DNA of 64,000 nt from Adiantum capillus-veneris (GCA_014529385.2 CM043950.1:154306445-154370444), one strand, 5' to 3'. Shown: positions 42,766 to 56,045, counted from the first letter of the stretch. Notes: generated by a model from the sequence alone, not told the origin. Numbers and translations: made by a program.

Positions 42766-45700
42766 TCAGCGAAAAGGACGTGCTATCTCAGCGAAAAATA
42801 AAATAAACCGTCGATAATAACCCACGTGTCCCATGAACCTTTGAACTCCCTTGTAATTGGTTGGTGGTGGTAACTCCAGAATCACTTTAATTTTTCTCTC
42901 ATCGGTTGAGATACCATTCTTGGATACTATATGCCCTAAAATAACTCCATGCTTGACCCAAAATTGGCATTTGAACGGGTTCAATGAGATACAATATAAC
43001 CTACACTTTTCAAACACCTTCCGCAAACATGATAGATGTTCCTTCCAAGAAGAGTAAACACAAAGGTCGTCTAAGAAAGCTTCACAAAACTCTCTCAAAT
43101 ATTCTTTAAAAGCAGTGTTTATTAATTGTTGGAATGTAGCAGGGGCATTTGTTAAGCCAAAAGCCATCACACGAAATGCAAACACGCCAAATTCTGTGAG
43201 GAAGGCAGTTTTAGCTTGGTCCTCTAGTGCTATCGTGATTTGGTTGTAGCCTGAGTACCCATCTAGAAAGCTATAAGCTTCCTTGCCTGCAACTCTTTCG
43301 AGTACATGTTCGGAATATGGTAGGGGGTAATGGTCTCTTCTAGTAGCTGCATTAACTTTTTTGAGGTCCACGCACACCCTAAGTTTCCCATTCTTTTTTG
43401 GCACGATAACTATCGGAGACACCCATTCAGAGTGTTCAATAGGATATATGAACCCACATTTGATAAGCTTTTCTAGTTCTTCTTGAATGATCTTTGCGTA
43501 CTTAGGATTCATCGGGTAGGGTCTCTGTTGTACGGGCTTCGCAGTGCTAATCATAGGGATTGTATGTTGGACCACAGAAGGTGGAACACCTTTCATATCA
43601 TGGTATGTCCAAGGGAATACGTCCTTGAATTTCTTGAGAAGCTTTTTGAGGACCGCCTCTTCAACTTCTGTGAGGTCTTGGGCAATAAAAACAGGTTTTG
43701 ATTCTTCACCGGGGTCAGCTAATTCTATTTCTTTAACTATTGTCGGACCATCATAGATTCCATTATTCCCATCGATAGGTATTCTTTGGGCTTTTGTGTA
43801 CACAACCTTTGCTTCCCCTGTGGTGTAAGATTTGAAATGTTCTGGTGCAGGATGCAAGTCTGTGGATTCTGGTTGTGCTTTGGTTTGTGCTTCCATTTCT
43901 GCTTTCTTGTGTTGTCGAGCTAACTCTTGGTTTTGACACCTCCTTGCAGTGCGGCTCAACCTTGGCTTGTCTATGATCTCTAATTGGGCTATGTCATGGG
44001 GTCGTGGTCTACACCACATAACATTTTGGAGATATTCACCCCAATTGTCTACCAATTTTCGATGAGCATCACATGCCCCTATATAACTGAGCCATTCTGC
44101 TGAGGATCTCTTCTTTTTTATCCTAGCACGTACATTGGCTCGATATCGACGCCTCTTAAGGTTTTTCTTTTTCTTATTTGAGACCTGCTTTTGATTTGCA
44201 TTTAGATATGGCTCACTAAAGGAGTCCTCGTTGGTGTCCTCTTCACTCTCGGGGGAGCTATTATCGGTTGATGTGCTCGGTCCTTCCGAATGTTTTGACT
44301 CTAAACTTGCTCCACTCTCTAATTCATGAGATTCAGAATCCGTTTCACTCTGGGAGTCAGTGTCCAAGTCGTGTTGGTCAAAGTCTTCTATTGAGCTATC
44401 AGTGTCACTGTCAGATTGGTCCACAATTGCCTTGCCCTTAGAAGATGCATGTATGGCACTTATCATGTTCAGAGGTGCAATTTGTGGTACCTCTTCCCCC
44501 TCTGGTGTGACCCAAGTGGTTCCTCTATTTCCCCAGGTATCTATGGTTGCATCTAGGTGTACCCCGTCTACGTTGTCTGATTCCGTCATACCCGGTAACA
44601 CATCCATGTAAGGAGAATCTTGGCCAATGTCTGTATCCTTCTTACAAGTGTAACAATATTGTAGTGGGGCCGAGTGAACTGTGGTGTCAGAGCGATGATC
44701 AATAATGGTTTTACTCCCTAAGGGGTGTACCTTACCAGTCACCAAATCCACTCTAAGGACAGAGTCTTGGAATTGCAAATAGACATGATTTTTAGACCAA
44801 TCATGAACCATTTGTGCTTCCCTCATGAATGGTCGTCCTAAAATCATTTCATATGACATAAGGTGTTTAGAGAAATCCATTACAATGAACGTATGTCGTA
44901 CCTTGTGTCCTAGAACTTTGATCTTAAGATCCTTGAGCATCCCCATAGGTTTGGCTATGGTACCATTTGTCATCTTTACCACAATGTTAGTAACACTGAG
45001 GCGGGGTTTTCCCATGGATTCCCAACAATCTTTTGTAACGATGCTAACTCCCGCACCACCATCAAGAATTCCCTTTATAGTTAATCCCTTGGTAGTGATG
45101 GGTAGGGTCGCATTAGACTCGTCGCCTTCAAAATACTGCCCTAATTCGTTAATGGGTACCTCGATCACGGACTCGTGTCCATCTAAGTCAAGTGATTGCA
45201 CATGATTTTCCTCATCAATCATAATCGAGTCAGACCTATTTGGTTGCGCAAACTGTGGTAATCCCGTTCGTAGCTCTCCGTTAAGGAATGCTCGAAGTGC
45301 AAGGAATAACTCAGGATCTCCATACAGCTTTGCTATGATCATGGTTCGGACCTCAGAAGACATGAAGTCCACTAGTTTGGCAACATTCATTGGCATTTTG
45401 CAGGGTGTAGGTCCTTGACTAGGAACTGGTGAGGATGGAATCTCATATTCCTCAATGGGATCAGGTATTCCTTTGTTAAACATCCTTTCCAACAAGAAAG
45501 GTGTATGCTCACTTCCTGATGCCCCGTCCTCACTCCCTTCTTGGATGATACTAGATATGGCTAACGGTCTATGGTTCATGTGGGGTGGATGAACTTGCGT
45601 GGGAAACACTGTGTCATGAATTTTGACATGCATGGGTTCTGGTTCTAGTTTCCTTTGAGTCTCCTCCACTAAACCTCTTAGATGTTTCACCTGCTCAATC

Positions 45701-48369
45701 TCGTCTACTGGGTTTGGGTACGTCCCAATCTTCTTTTTACGATTCTTCCCTTTTTGCCCCTGCGGTTTATCTTGGGGGTCTTGGATTGGATTTGGAAACA
45801 CTTGTGGTGTTTTCAGAGGCTCTTTATGGTTTTCTCTTATTCGGTTTCCATTTGGTTCCATGTTACGGTTTTCTTTGTCGGTCTTTTCCTTTGTGGTATT
45901 GGTTCTAGTCTCCATTGTCTCGATTGAATCTGAATCATCCTCGAGGTCATTCATATACACGGGGTCATCTCCTGTTCCTATGTTTGTTTTGGAACTTGGC
46001 TTTGAATTTCCCGTATTCTGCGACCTCTTCCTTTGTGTCTTCTTTTTCTTTGCTTGGATAATTGACGCGGTATCTCTCTCTTCGAGGATATGGCCTGGCC
46101 CTTGAAGCATGGACCGTGTAATCGCATAAGCGGGTGCGACGGGTGGTATTGGCGATGTCACACTAGCAATTTCGACCAAATTTAGGGGTGTGATTTTAGG
46201 TGCATTTGGGTTATAGGGGCATTGGGCAATCAAGTGATCTATGCCACAACGATTACATGTGAGTATTGGTATTGCAGACATGCTCCCTTGATTCATTTGC
46301 ATCTGTGCAGCATTCTTTTGCAGCCTAATAGGGCACTCCGCTGCCCGATGTGGTCCACCACACTCGTAGCATTGAAGAGGTGGCCTCCTAGCCTGGGTGT
46401 TGATATTTTGACCTCTGGATGCGAGAGCAGCAGCTTGATAAACCGGCTTGACTTGCCCCCAACAATCTTCCATGTAGTATATAGGACACTCTTCCAATGT
46501 ATCAAGTCCGTAGGCAATACTAGTGTCTATTTCCTCCTCACAGCCATCTGCATAAGCATTTGATGGCTCGCAACCCACTTGGTTCATAGGGGCGACTCTT
46601 GGATGCGGAGGCTGCGGTCCTAGCACAGGAGGTGGTAGCGGTGTAGCTTGTAAAACATTTTGAGATCTAGGGACCATGTGTGGCGGTAGTTGCTCAACAG
46701 GTGGAGCAGGCATCAATACAGGAGCTCGAGGTGCATCCGTCCAGGCTACAGGTGGTCTATTTGCCATAATGCGTTTGATCATTAAACAATCCTTAGCTTG
46801 GTGACCATACCTACCACATGCGTTGCAAGTTCCATTAAATTTTACTCTAAACGTAGGGCACTCACTAGTGCTATGTGGACCTAAGCAAATGGAACACCAT
46901 TGTTGCTCCCTTCTTGGATACATGTGACTATTTTGAGGGGGTCGATTATCCTTAAGAGACTCTTGGATTGCCTTGGTGAGGTCTGTCAAGAATGTCTCAA
47001 ATACCTTTGGCTCATTGGCAATGGGCTTTGCAGTCATGGGTTCATACTCAATGGCTTGTGAGCTAGTGGATCTCGTGTCAGTAGACACCCTCATGCCTGC
47101 TATCATCAAGTTGTCCTCTAGTTGGATTGCATTGGCAGTGACATCTTCCCAGGTTGTGATACCTCTAATCACTAGTCCATTATAGATTCCTTCATTCCTC
47201 AACCCTCGAATGAATCGATCAAGCAGTTGGTTATTGTTGAAGCGCTCATTTACAGGGCAGCGAGAGTTTAAGTGCTTTAGACGACTAATGAAGTCCCTTA
47301 CTGACTCTCCTTCCTTACGTTCGGCCTTCTGTAGCTGAGATGCTACACCCCAAAGCACACCTTCTCGTATGTACTCCTTTAGAAACAACCTTCGAAGGGT
47401 AGGGTAGATTGTTTTCTCGTCCACCCTTAGGGTCCTATACCAATCTCCAGCCTTCCCACTTAATGTCAAGCTTAAGGCATTGCACTTATGTAGTTCGTTG
47501 CGTTCCCCTAAGGAATCACATACTTGTTCAAACACTTCATTGTGTTTTCTAGCATCTTCGTCCCCATTGAATTTTTGCGTGAGTTTGGCAATTTGTACTG
47601 CCTTACTTCTAGGCTCTCTATCAGATGTGTGACGCATATTTTCGGCGATAGATCGACCTATGGTTTGAGCAAACGCTGCCAAGTCACCTATGTGAGGAGG
47701 CAGGGCTGGTGGAGGTACTCTTGGAATCATATGTGGGAGAGGGATGAGTACCGGTCTTGGCATATGTGTGGATGATACAGGATATGGAACATAACCGGGC
47801 ATAGGTCCACTCGGATAAGGGCTAGGGAGCGGCACTCGAGGAGCATAAACAAGTGGTACAATTGGAGGTGTGGGGGCCATGTGTGCATAAGGGGCTAGAG
47901 GCACATACGCTCGAGGCCCCATATTAGGTACTACGACACTAGGTAGTGGCACTGCGCTAACCGTAGATGTCATCGGTACATTCTCTGTCAGGCTTATCCC
48001 TGGAGTGAGCACTAGGTTTTCCTTAATAGAGGGTTGAGCCAAGTTAGGGAAGCTAAGGTTGTCGCTCGGAGGCTCAGATTGCATAGAGACCCCAGGTGAA
48101 ATGACGTAAGATGGGTCCATGGGGCTCATTAGAGGAGTCTCCATTTGTGATAGAGTAGGTTGTTGAGCCTTGCTCGTATCCAAAAATCTCATGGGGCCAG
48201 TTGAGAGTATATTTACCCCTCGGTTTTGCCTTTCTGATTGAATAATGCCATGGATAACATTACAGATCATTTTCTGTTGATCTTCGATGCTCGTGGCACT
48301 AGAGGTGGATTGTACAATCTCTATCCATCCTACATGGTAGGCGTGGCCAGAGTGTAGATCCGTCAACAC
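42766..48369 (-). pseudogene. Gag-protease-RT polyprotein of element 2
   Basis: A 1867-codon frame. It has the gag domain and four zinc knuckles as in element 1, and retropepsin with LDGGAG at about residue 1100. An acidic Ser/Asp-rich linker with a basic KKKKNLKRRRYRANVR stretch follows (about residues 1280-1430), and then RT at about 1600-1860 (WVSPIVIVPKKNGKLRVCVDLKK, FLDGYSGYNQITI, AFGLTNAPATFQQ). The catalytic box reads FLDD where most gypsy RTs have YLDD or YMDD. The frame stops shortly after RT because of a frameshift near 42766; RNase H and integrase follow in another frame. It supplies the functions missing from element 1 but is itself broken at both ends. Confidence 0.88.
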
Positions 48370-48397
48370 CTCAGTGTGGAGGTCGTATGCCCACTGG

Positions 48398-48952
48398 TTA
48401 ATTTATGAACAATCCTTCTAGAGTCGACGTGTTAACGGTTTCTTGTATGGTAGAAGCAATGTTGCTCCCCGTGGTTTTACTTGTCACCAACGGTACTCTA
48501 GAGGGAACTTCTGAAGGAGGCAGCTCAACAGGGCCTTCTTGGTAAGAAGTTAGCAGGATATCCACATGGACACTCTTTGGGGGTGTGGGGTCCACGTGCG
48601 ATGTGAAAGGAGAGTCCACTTCCCCACCCCCTTCGTGTGCTTCATTTGCATTAGGTTCCGAGCGAGTAGCTCTACCTAATGTTTCCATGAAATGGCTAAA
48701 CATACTAGTACTAGGCTGTGGAGCTTCGGGAGGTGCATGGCCTTCTCTCTCAGTGTTTTGGGTAGGGTATGCTTCCATGATTTCTGAGTCGGAGGAGGAA
48801 TCACTAGCGGCTATTTTAGGGTCTTGGGTGGTGCTACCTTGTGTCCCCGCTGAGGGTCTAGAGCCTATCGTGGATGGGTAATGGGTGTCCGTATGAACAG
48901 AGGCACCCTCAATATGCTCGTGTTCTAGCACCCGCCCAGAGCGTAAGTGCAT
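48398..48952 (-). pseudogene. N-terminal gag fragment of element 2
   Basis: 184 codons starting MHLRSGR, nearly identical to the start of the element 1 gag-protease ORF. It ends after LEGLFIN because of a one-base insertion near 48390 followed by TAA. The rest of the polyprotein continues in another frame from 48369. Confidence 0.85.
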
Positions 48953-49952
48953 GTGCTTTTGATACCCTAAGGTGTCAAAAAGCTGCTCTAGGAGGCCTTG
49001 TGACTAGTTTTTAGCGTGTTTTTTGTTTGTTTTTTTGCTAGATTTTTTAGAGCGTGTCGTGGATGGGCCGTGTGATAGCTCGAAACGAGCGTATCGGTCA
49101 GAGGGTCGTGCCGTGCTTTACAGCCCTCCGTTTGGTCACTCTATGCCCTCGGAATCCCTAAAACTGTCAATTTCCAGTAGGGAACTAAGCCCAAACTAGA
49201 AAGTCTAAGGGTGCAAGTGGGAAGAGAAGGGAGGAGAGTGGAGGACTTGTCCCACATGCTCTCATTCTCTCTTGAGGGAGTAGGGTATATATATAAGAGT
49301 GAGTCTAGTATATATCATAAGACTGTGGGCTTGGGCTTGGGCTTGGGCTTGGGAAAATGATCCCGATCCCGATCTAACTTTTATACAAACCAACCCGTAC
49401 GTTTTTATAACTCACGTTTTTTATTTTCAAAAATTTAACCTCCCACTCACTCGCGTTTTTATTTTTCGGTTTTTTTTTTCCCCCAGATTTTTTTTTTGAG
49501 ATATTGTTTGGTACGCGTTTTGGTGCGCGTTGACCTCACCTAACTATTTACTGCCCCACCTACCTATTGACCTGCTAATCAGTGGTTCACCTAATTACTA
49601 ACCTACTTAATTAACTAACTGTGCGCCTAACTGTGCACAAACCAGAAAACACAGAAAACACAGAAAATGTAGAAATTGAAACTTGACAGAACTGTGCAGT
49701 GAAAACACAGAAAATGCAAAAAAAAACGCAAGAAATGCTAACTGTGTGTAAACAGAAAAATAGAATTTTGCTAACTGTTTAACTAATTACTGAATGTACG
49801 CAGCAGAAAAATAGAAAATGCAAACTGTGCGCATTGGAAAAACAGAATTAACAACTTGCAGAAAAAATACGCCTTCCTCTCCCTCTTCTTTCCTACTGCA
49901 AACCACTCATACAAGAAGCACAAAGTGCCTCTTGGGCTTAGTGCAGGGCTAT
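48953..49952 (-). other. Leader of gypsy element 2
   Basis: Non-coding. The gag-proximal ~400 bp match the element 1 leader. A shorter CCCAAG array lies at 49327-49353. The primer-proximal part (about 49380-49940) is AT-rich, longer than in element 1 and largely unmatched. Confidence 0.6.
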
Positions 49953-49970
49953 TCCCCGACAGCGGCGCCA
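49953..49970 (-). other. Primer-binding site of element 2
   Basis: Minus strand TGGCGCCGCTGTCGGGGA, two differences from the element 1 site, 4 bases from the LTR end. Confidence 0.75.
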
Positions 49971-49974
49971 AAAA

Positions 49975-50220
49975 TGTGCGCTCCTTGCCGCACTGTCGAA
50001 GCAACGGACTTGCCGATACACCGTGTACGAGCCGCAGACGGCTCCAAGCACACAACTAGTTTAACTAGTAAGCTCAAAGAGGGCAATGGTGTGTCACTCA
50101 CCGCCTTATGCTCCTATCGTAGAGGATTCCTCGCCGCGAACAAGAGGGAGACGCAGCTACGCTACGCTCAACCGCCTCGCCGCCGTCGTGCCGCCGCAAC
50201 GCTCGATCGCACACACACTC

Positions 50221-50284
<64 letters not shown>

Positions 50285-50594
50285 ACACACACACAAGGAG
50301 ATGGTGAAGGAGAAGGTGGAGATGGAGCAAGAGCAGCTTCTATTGCACAATGAGAGAATGACTCAATTTTAGGTTTAATTGGCTTTTATGTGAGCTCACC
50401 CCATTCACACATGGGCGCCCATGCTTAGCCAACTAACCCTAGCATGTTCGTGTTAGAGTGAGCCTCTCATCGGCGATCACTCTACCTTTCCCTATTGGAC
50501 CGACAAGCCCGGTGCCTGACTCTACTTAAATAAATAATACGGTTACAGTGTCCGTCGTAGGCGATAGGGTGTTCGTGAGCCACGAGGGTTAACA
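49975..50594 (-). repeat. 5' LTR of gypsy element 2
   Basis: On the minus strand it begins TGTTAACCCTCG and ends GCGCACA, as in element 1. It contains a long CT/GA run (50225-50280) and a weakened TATA (CATAAAAG). It is longer and clearly diverged from the element 1 LTRs. Confidence 0.88.
50225..50280. repeat. CT microsatellite inside the element 2 LTR
   Basis: About 28 CT units, at the place of the GT/GA tract in the element 1 LTRs. Confidence 0.95.
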
Positions 50595-52596
50595 AAGGGA
50601 GAGAGTGGTAGAGCACATGGCGGATAGGTGGGAGTTGATGGCGAAGACTCGCACGAGGAATATGGCCATCATCCTTCATTTAGTTGCCCTTCATCTTCCA
50701 TAGCCAAGGGTGTAGAGGTCATGCTCAAGACAAGCATGGTGATTGCGGTGATGGTGATGGTGTGGGTGTGTGTGTGTGCACTAGGCACACACAGGGCATA
50801 GTGTGTTCTTTGGTGATGTTGTGTGTTTTTGTGTGATGGTGACCCCTCTTTATATAGGGAAAGAGGGGGGGGGGGGGGGGAATTCTAGAATTTAGAAATG
50901 AAGAAATCATTATCTACATAGGCCATGTGACTGTGGGCCCCACTTGTCTGGCTGTGTGTATATGTGCCAGAACAGCAGTCTCATGAGAGAGAGACTAAGA
51001 GAGAGAGATGGGTTGATGAAAAAAAGTGAGAGGTGACATGGAGAATAAAGTAATTACAAGAGGGGAGAGAGAGAAGTGTGTTCAGAGGTGAATCTGTGTG
51101 CAGATGTGTGTGAACACAAGAAAAATCAGGTAACCACCGGGTGGGGATGGGTCTGTGGGCACCTTTTTTAGTGAAACTGAGTGTGTGTGAGTGTGGGGGA
51201 GGTTATTTAGCTACAAGACAAGAGACATGGCGCCCTTTAGAGAGAGGGGGGGGTATTTGGGTCATGGGATATGATAGGAGAGAGAAAGGGGGGTGGGGTA
51301 TTCTATTTTGGAAGATAGGGTAAGTTGCATGTGAGTTAGGGTGCATTATTGGTGAGTTAGAATGCATTATTGGTGAGAGGTGGGGTAGCTTCAGGGGAGA
51401 GAGAAAGGAGAAAGGACAAGGGGAAGAGAGAGGGGGTTGACCTTTTGAGTGGAGGAGAGGAAAAGGGACACACGGCAGGGCAACAGTGAAGAAAAAGGAG
51501 GCAAGGTGGGGATGGGCTGCCCCGCAGGCATGAGGTGGCCTATTTTACCTTTCTCATATATTTACATAATCATACTTTATTTTTTTCTTACTTTTTCCAA
51601 TGTCTTTTATCACTCCCTCCCTAAGAGGGGGTTTTCATGGGGTGGGGACGAGAGAAGAGGGGTATGGGAGCTTGGCTTGTGAAAAGCCCCCATCACCATG
51701 AGCTCTCTAGCTTGGGGTGCATTATGTGCTTGGTGGTGCTTACAATGTAGAGTGCATGGAGCTTATGTGATCCTCCTTCACTTGTGTCTCCCTTTTTGCT
51801 TAGCGGAGGCCTCTTTATATAGGCTTGAGAGGTGGTCCTTACCCAATGGTCCTTGTAAATATCCACTGGTCGCAGGAAAAGATCTAGATGCCTCTCTAGT
51901 AAGAGAATTAGAGAGAGAGAGAGAAGGTAGAGATAGAGAGAGGAAAGAGTGGGGTGAGGGAAGAGTTTTGTTTTACAACCCACTAGCCATGGCTAGGTTA
52001 TTAGGGAAGAGTGGGGGTTTGGGGCATTCACAAGGGTTTTGTCGATGTTTCGGGTGGTCGGTGTGAGGTTTAAGGTTGCCAGAATTGGTAGTTGCTGCAG
52101 GAAGCCGAGATGCCTTGTGTTACTCCCTCTCGGTGCCGGCCGGGCGTTCCTTTGGTGCCACTTCTTGTTTTGGTGTTGGCAACACGTGAGTTGGCCACCT
52201 TCTTTTTTTTTAGCTTCGATGTCGTATTTTCCTTTGCTTTTTATTGTGGGTGCGTATTTGAGTGCGTGCATGTATGTGTATATGTGTAAGTGCTTTTATG
52301 CGCGTGTGTGTATTGGTGATTGTGTTTATGTGTTGTGTGTGCGTGCGTATGAGTATGTGTATGTAGGTGTGTGGGAATGAGAGAGAAGGGGGAGGGGTAT
52401 TATTTATAAATCATGTATATACAATATATATATATATATATAATATTTATTTACGTGCTTATTGTGTGTGTGTGTGTGTGTGCAGGGAAATAGTGTGAGA
52501 GAACGAGAGTGAGAGAGAGAGGGAATGCGGGCGCTGGGGAAAAATGGGAGGGGATGTGTGTGTGTTGTGTGTGTGTAGTAGGTGTGTGTGTATAGA

Positions 52597-52704
<108 letters not shown>

Positions 52705-53135
52705 ATGAGGGCGGCGCCTACACATGCCGACGAGAGACAGAAAGAGAGAGAGAGTTCTGCTATAGCCGACACAGGGAGCGAGGGAGGGGGTGTGTGTGTG
52801 GATAAGAATAAGAGAGAGAGGGGCTTCATCCTGTTTTACTGCTCCTTCGGGCCTCCGAACACAGAGCGAGCGGGAGAGGGTGTGAGGTGGCGAGGGAGGG
52901 ATAAGGTGAGGGAGTAGTTGTGGATAAGAGAGAGAGAAAGGCTTTGCCCTGTGTGCCTTCGGGCCTTGTCCAGAGAGCGTGAGAGAGATGAGGTGAGGTA
53001 GGGGTCCGGGCCATCAGGCTGCTTTTGGCCGATAGTGAGCGAGGAAGGGGGGGCGGGAGTTATTGGGCTCAAAGGGTGGGGTAATGAGAGAGAGGGAGTG
53101 TGCATTATTATGCTTAGACTGCGGGATGTTCACAT

Positions 53136-53140
<5 letters not shown>

Positions 53141-53206
<66 letters not shown>
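53141..53206. repeat. GA microsatellite, 33 perfect units
   Basis: 66 bases of uninterrupted GA, 440 bases from the previous tract. Confidence 0.97.
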
Positions 53207-53208
<2 letters not shown>

Positions 53209-53457
53209 TAATGAAGGAAAGAGAGAACATGGCCCGCCATATAAGAAAGTAAAACTTTCATGCGCCCTTCGGGGTTTTGGCGACAGTGACAATAAGTGAT
53301 TTTTTTTTTTGTTTTCTTTACCTCCGACTCCTCGAATGGTAATTCATGCGGTTCTCGGTTCCGAAAAGCGAGAACATTAATTTTTTTCAGGCTGAGCTAG
53401 AGGGAGGTGCGGCTGACCCAGTGTCACTAGATCACCAAGAGGATGCTTATCTATCCT

Positions 53458-54430
53458 CTATTGGTTATGTAAACAATTAGCAATTGAGCCAATTGTAAGA
53501 TTTGGATTAGCTGGCCACAAACCATTCAAGACAAAGTGACCGTATTGACCTTCTCCATGTCCATGAGTGATCATACCTATCAGTGCCACTTTGAAATTGT
53601 ATCCAGAGTCCAAACCCTCAGGAACAACACGTAATCTAGGAATTACAGTCTTCTTTTGATCCATCTTATCATGAATTATGCATACATACTTTTGTGGTTG
53701 AGTTTCTGAATATGTGCACCATGCATAATATAGGATCCTTCAACTCTTTTGTTGTGCCATTTGAACTTCTCTCTCTCTCTCTCAAGAGAAGAGATCTCTC
53801 ATCAAGAGAAGGTTTAGCTTCTAGCCTTGCCTTGATTGAACTACAAACATTGCACTTAGAAAACTCACTTGTCTTTGTTAAAGTGACATGTGGATACTCT
53901 TTGTTCCACATCCTACCAGAAGAAGACCGAGATAACTTCTTCTCATAACCCATGTGGTCAAGTGTCATGTTGATTTCTCTTAAAATGTCAACCTATTTGT
54001 ACATTAATGGAATCACTAATTGAGTGTCTCTTGAGCCATCTAGTAGTGTTCTACTTCTGTGTGGCATCTTCTTAGAGTTTTTATCCACAAACTCATTTAG
54101 CAATGCTCTTGCTAAATTAGTATGTTGAAGTACTCGTCTCAATGTGCATGTGTTACCATGCACATAATGGCGCACACCATTTTCAAAATTTTCCTTGTAG
54201 AGGTAAAATGATGTCTTTGGTATTCCATGTAGCTCATACCATGCTCTACAACAAACAATAGAGCCATTTATATTGAATTGGTATCGCATCTTTTCATCTT
54301 TTTGATAGCATATAGATAGGACATCATAAACATAATTAGTGCATGCTTTCTGAGACTCTCCCCAAAATTCTTGCCGTAACCTTGTCACCATATCCTGATC
54401 TGCAAACTGTTTTTTTTTTGTCCACAACAC
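53458..54430 (-). pseudogene. Decayed transposase-like gene (DUF7869-type family), minus strand
   Basis: Three successive minus-strand pieces give the expected order of a widespread uncharacterised protein family in plants and invertebrates. 54430-53993: a CxRAWYELHGIPKTSFY segment and VHGNT. 53968-53669: MWNKEYPHVTLTKTSEFSKCNVC with a CX2C motif and a charged helix. 53664-53458: DQKKTVIPRL, then VALIGMITHG and WPANPNLTIGSI. Frames differ, so there are at least two frameshifts, and the C-terminal catalytic-like half is missing beyond 53458. Family members end in a DDE-like domain and are suspected transposases. The assignment is from remembered sequence patterns. Confidence 0.5.
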
Positions 54431-54600
54431 TCAATAAATGAAACCCTTATTGACTCAGTTTCAAGATAAAAATCAGAAGCTGGTGCTGCAGTTGTTTTTC
54501 AAGATCTGTTGATAAAAGTGTAGCGCCACTTCCTTAACAATGTAGCAACGGTATTCCCATCACCATATGTTCTAGCATTATCATCATTGAATACATCAGA

Positions 54601-55320
54601 TTATGCACATCTAGCATGCATCCCATTAATAGGAACAAATCGTTGTAATGGGATCGCATCCAACATGGTTGTCTGCTTAATGGGCCACTTTACCAAAGTG
54701 ATGCTAGCCACATCAGGCATGTTCTCACTAATTTTATTCTCGCTTTCAATACCCACACCCACAAAATCATCACCAAGTACATGGAAATTAGCATAATTGT
54801 TTGGAAATATATATAAGATGGTCCCTTCATGTACAATCTGCATCATTGTGTCATCCTTTAAAAGTACCCTTTCATTTCTCCAAGATTCTCGTATCAATGT
54901 TTCAAACTCTAGGCTTTCTATAGGTATTGCATCTGTAAGTAGAGGATGAGGTTGATCCTCTTGATCATCACCACTGTAGCTTTCATTTGTGTCAATTGGG
55001 TTGTCATTTATCATGGAAGATTGCAAGAGAAGCTTGGGCCATTGAACGACACTCCATAATGAACTTTGGAGAGATGTAGTATCCATTGTAGGAAAAGTAA
55101 GCACCACATCCTTCAAACATTCCTCCACTAGTATAGATACATTTCCTTGCCCTATCTTTGTACCACCACATGTGGAATCTGGATCTATTCTACACACGCA
55201 ACCAATACCAACAATTTCATTATCAAGAATCAAATGTACTTTCTCCCCAGATTCAAAGTCTATCCTGCAAGTGAAAAACCCAGACCATCTTTGGTAATAA
55301 ACATAGTAGCTACACTCCAT
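54601..55320 (-). pseudogene. DUF8039-like transposon-associated ORF, minus strand
   Basis: 239 codons. Residues ~60-105 (VSILVEECLKDVVLTFP ... SSLWSVVQWPKLLL) resemble the DUF8039 region found in plant transposon proteins, where a valine-rich strand is followed by a WPK motif. An acidic linker and a segment ending HVLGDDFVGVG follow. The first ~15 codons (MECSYYVYYQRWSG) come from a copy of the ~175-bp repeat that adjoins it, so the ATG at 55320 may not be the original start. It lies directly upstream of the DUF7869-type remnant and may belong to the same gene. Confidence 0.4.
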
Positions 55321-55475
55321 TCACACATTGGTCTTCAACAATAGAGATAGGACTATTCAATAGAGCTAGCTTGGACAAGTGGCGGACCTTCAAACCACCT
55401 TGGGCTAAAACCTCCATAACACAATGGTTAGTAGGTTGGAAAAGTGGTGGACCTCTACCCCAAACGCCTAGGTGT
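55293..55475. repeat. Isolated copy of the ~175-bp repeat
   Basis: Contains the family words ACATAGTAGCTACACTCCATTC, CTTCAAACCACCTTGGGC and GTAGGTTGGA. It overlaps the 5' end of the minus-strand ORF. Confidence 0.85.
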
Positions 55476-55796
55476 GTACATTATCTCACAGTTTTCATCC
55501 TAGCCCTTGGTTGCTATATTTTGAGTTCCAGTCAAAGTTATGACACAATAGGAAACTTGGACTTGAAACATGATAATAAAACTCAAAACAGGCTATATTT
55601 GAAGTTTAGGTCCCATATGTGCCATGAGGCACAAACCACGATTTGGGTCATTATCCTTTTAATCTTAAAGGCTGCTTTTGCTGCTTACGTGGCATTCTCA
55701 CACAAAAAACACAAACCTAGGGTTGCTTTCACACACAACACGAAATAGGTATTACTGTAGAGGTTGTCATCAGAGGAACAAGTCACTATTGCCATC

Positions 55797-56045
55797 GTCA
55801 AGCAGGTCGCCGTCATAGAGCATGTCACTATTGCAAACCAGGTTGCTATTGCAGGTGGTATTGCCATCGCAGAACAGTTCAATACTGCAGAACAGTTTTC
55901 CATCACCATCTGAGAAAATCAGGTCGATATCTCCATCGTTGAGTAGGTTGCCATCACAGAGCAGGTTGCACTATCATAGAGCAGGTCGCTATTGCAAAGC
56001 AGGTCGTTATTGCAGAGCACGTCGCTATTGGGGAGCACATTGACA
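55797..56045. repeat. Degenerate ~18-bp minisatellite
   Basis: Units like AGAGCAGGTCGCTATTGC repeat with variants (CATGTCACTATTGCAAAC, CAGGTTGCTATTGCAGGT). At 18 bases it keeps frame and would encode six-residue repeats. Confidence 0.75.

Larger units (their letters stand above)
41117..50594 (-). mobile_element. Gypsy element 2: RT/integrase-bearing relative of element 1, 3'-truncated
   Basis: Minus strand: a 620-bp 5' LTR at the right, a tRNA-Asp-like primer site, a leader with a short CCCAAG array, then gag, protease, RT, RNase H and integrase. Gag and protease are nearly identical to element 1 until about 44490, where the two diverge. The coding region has a frameshift near 48390, another at 42760-42770 between RT and RNase H, and another near 41560 in integrase. 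Homology stops inside the integrase C-terminus near 41130 and no 3' LTR follows. Confidence 0.9.
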
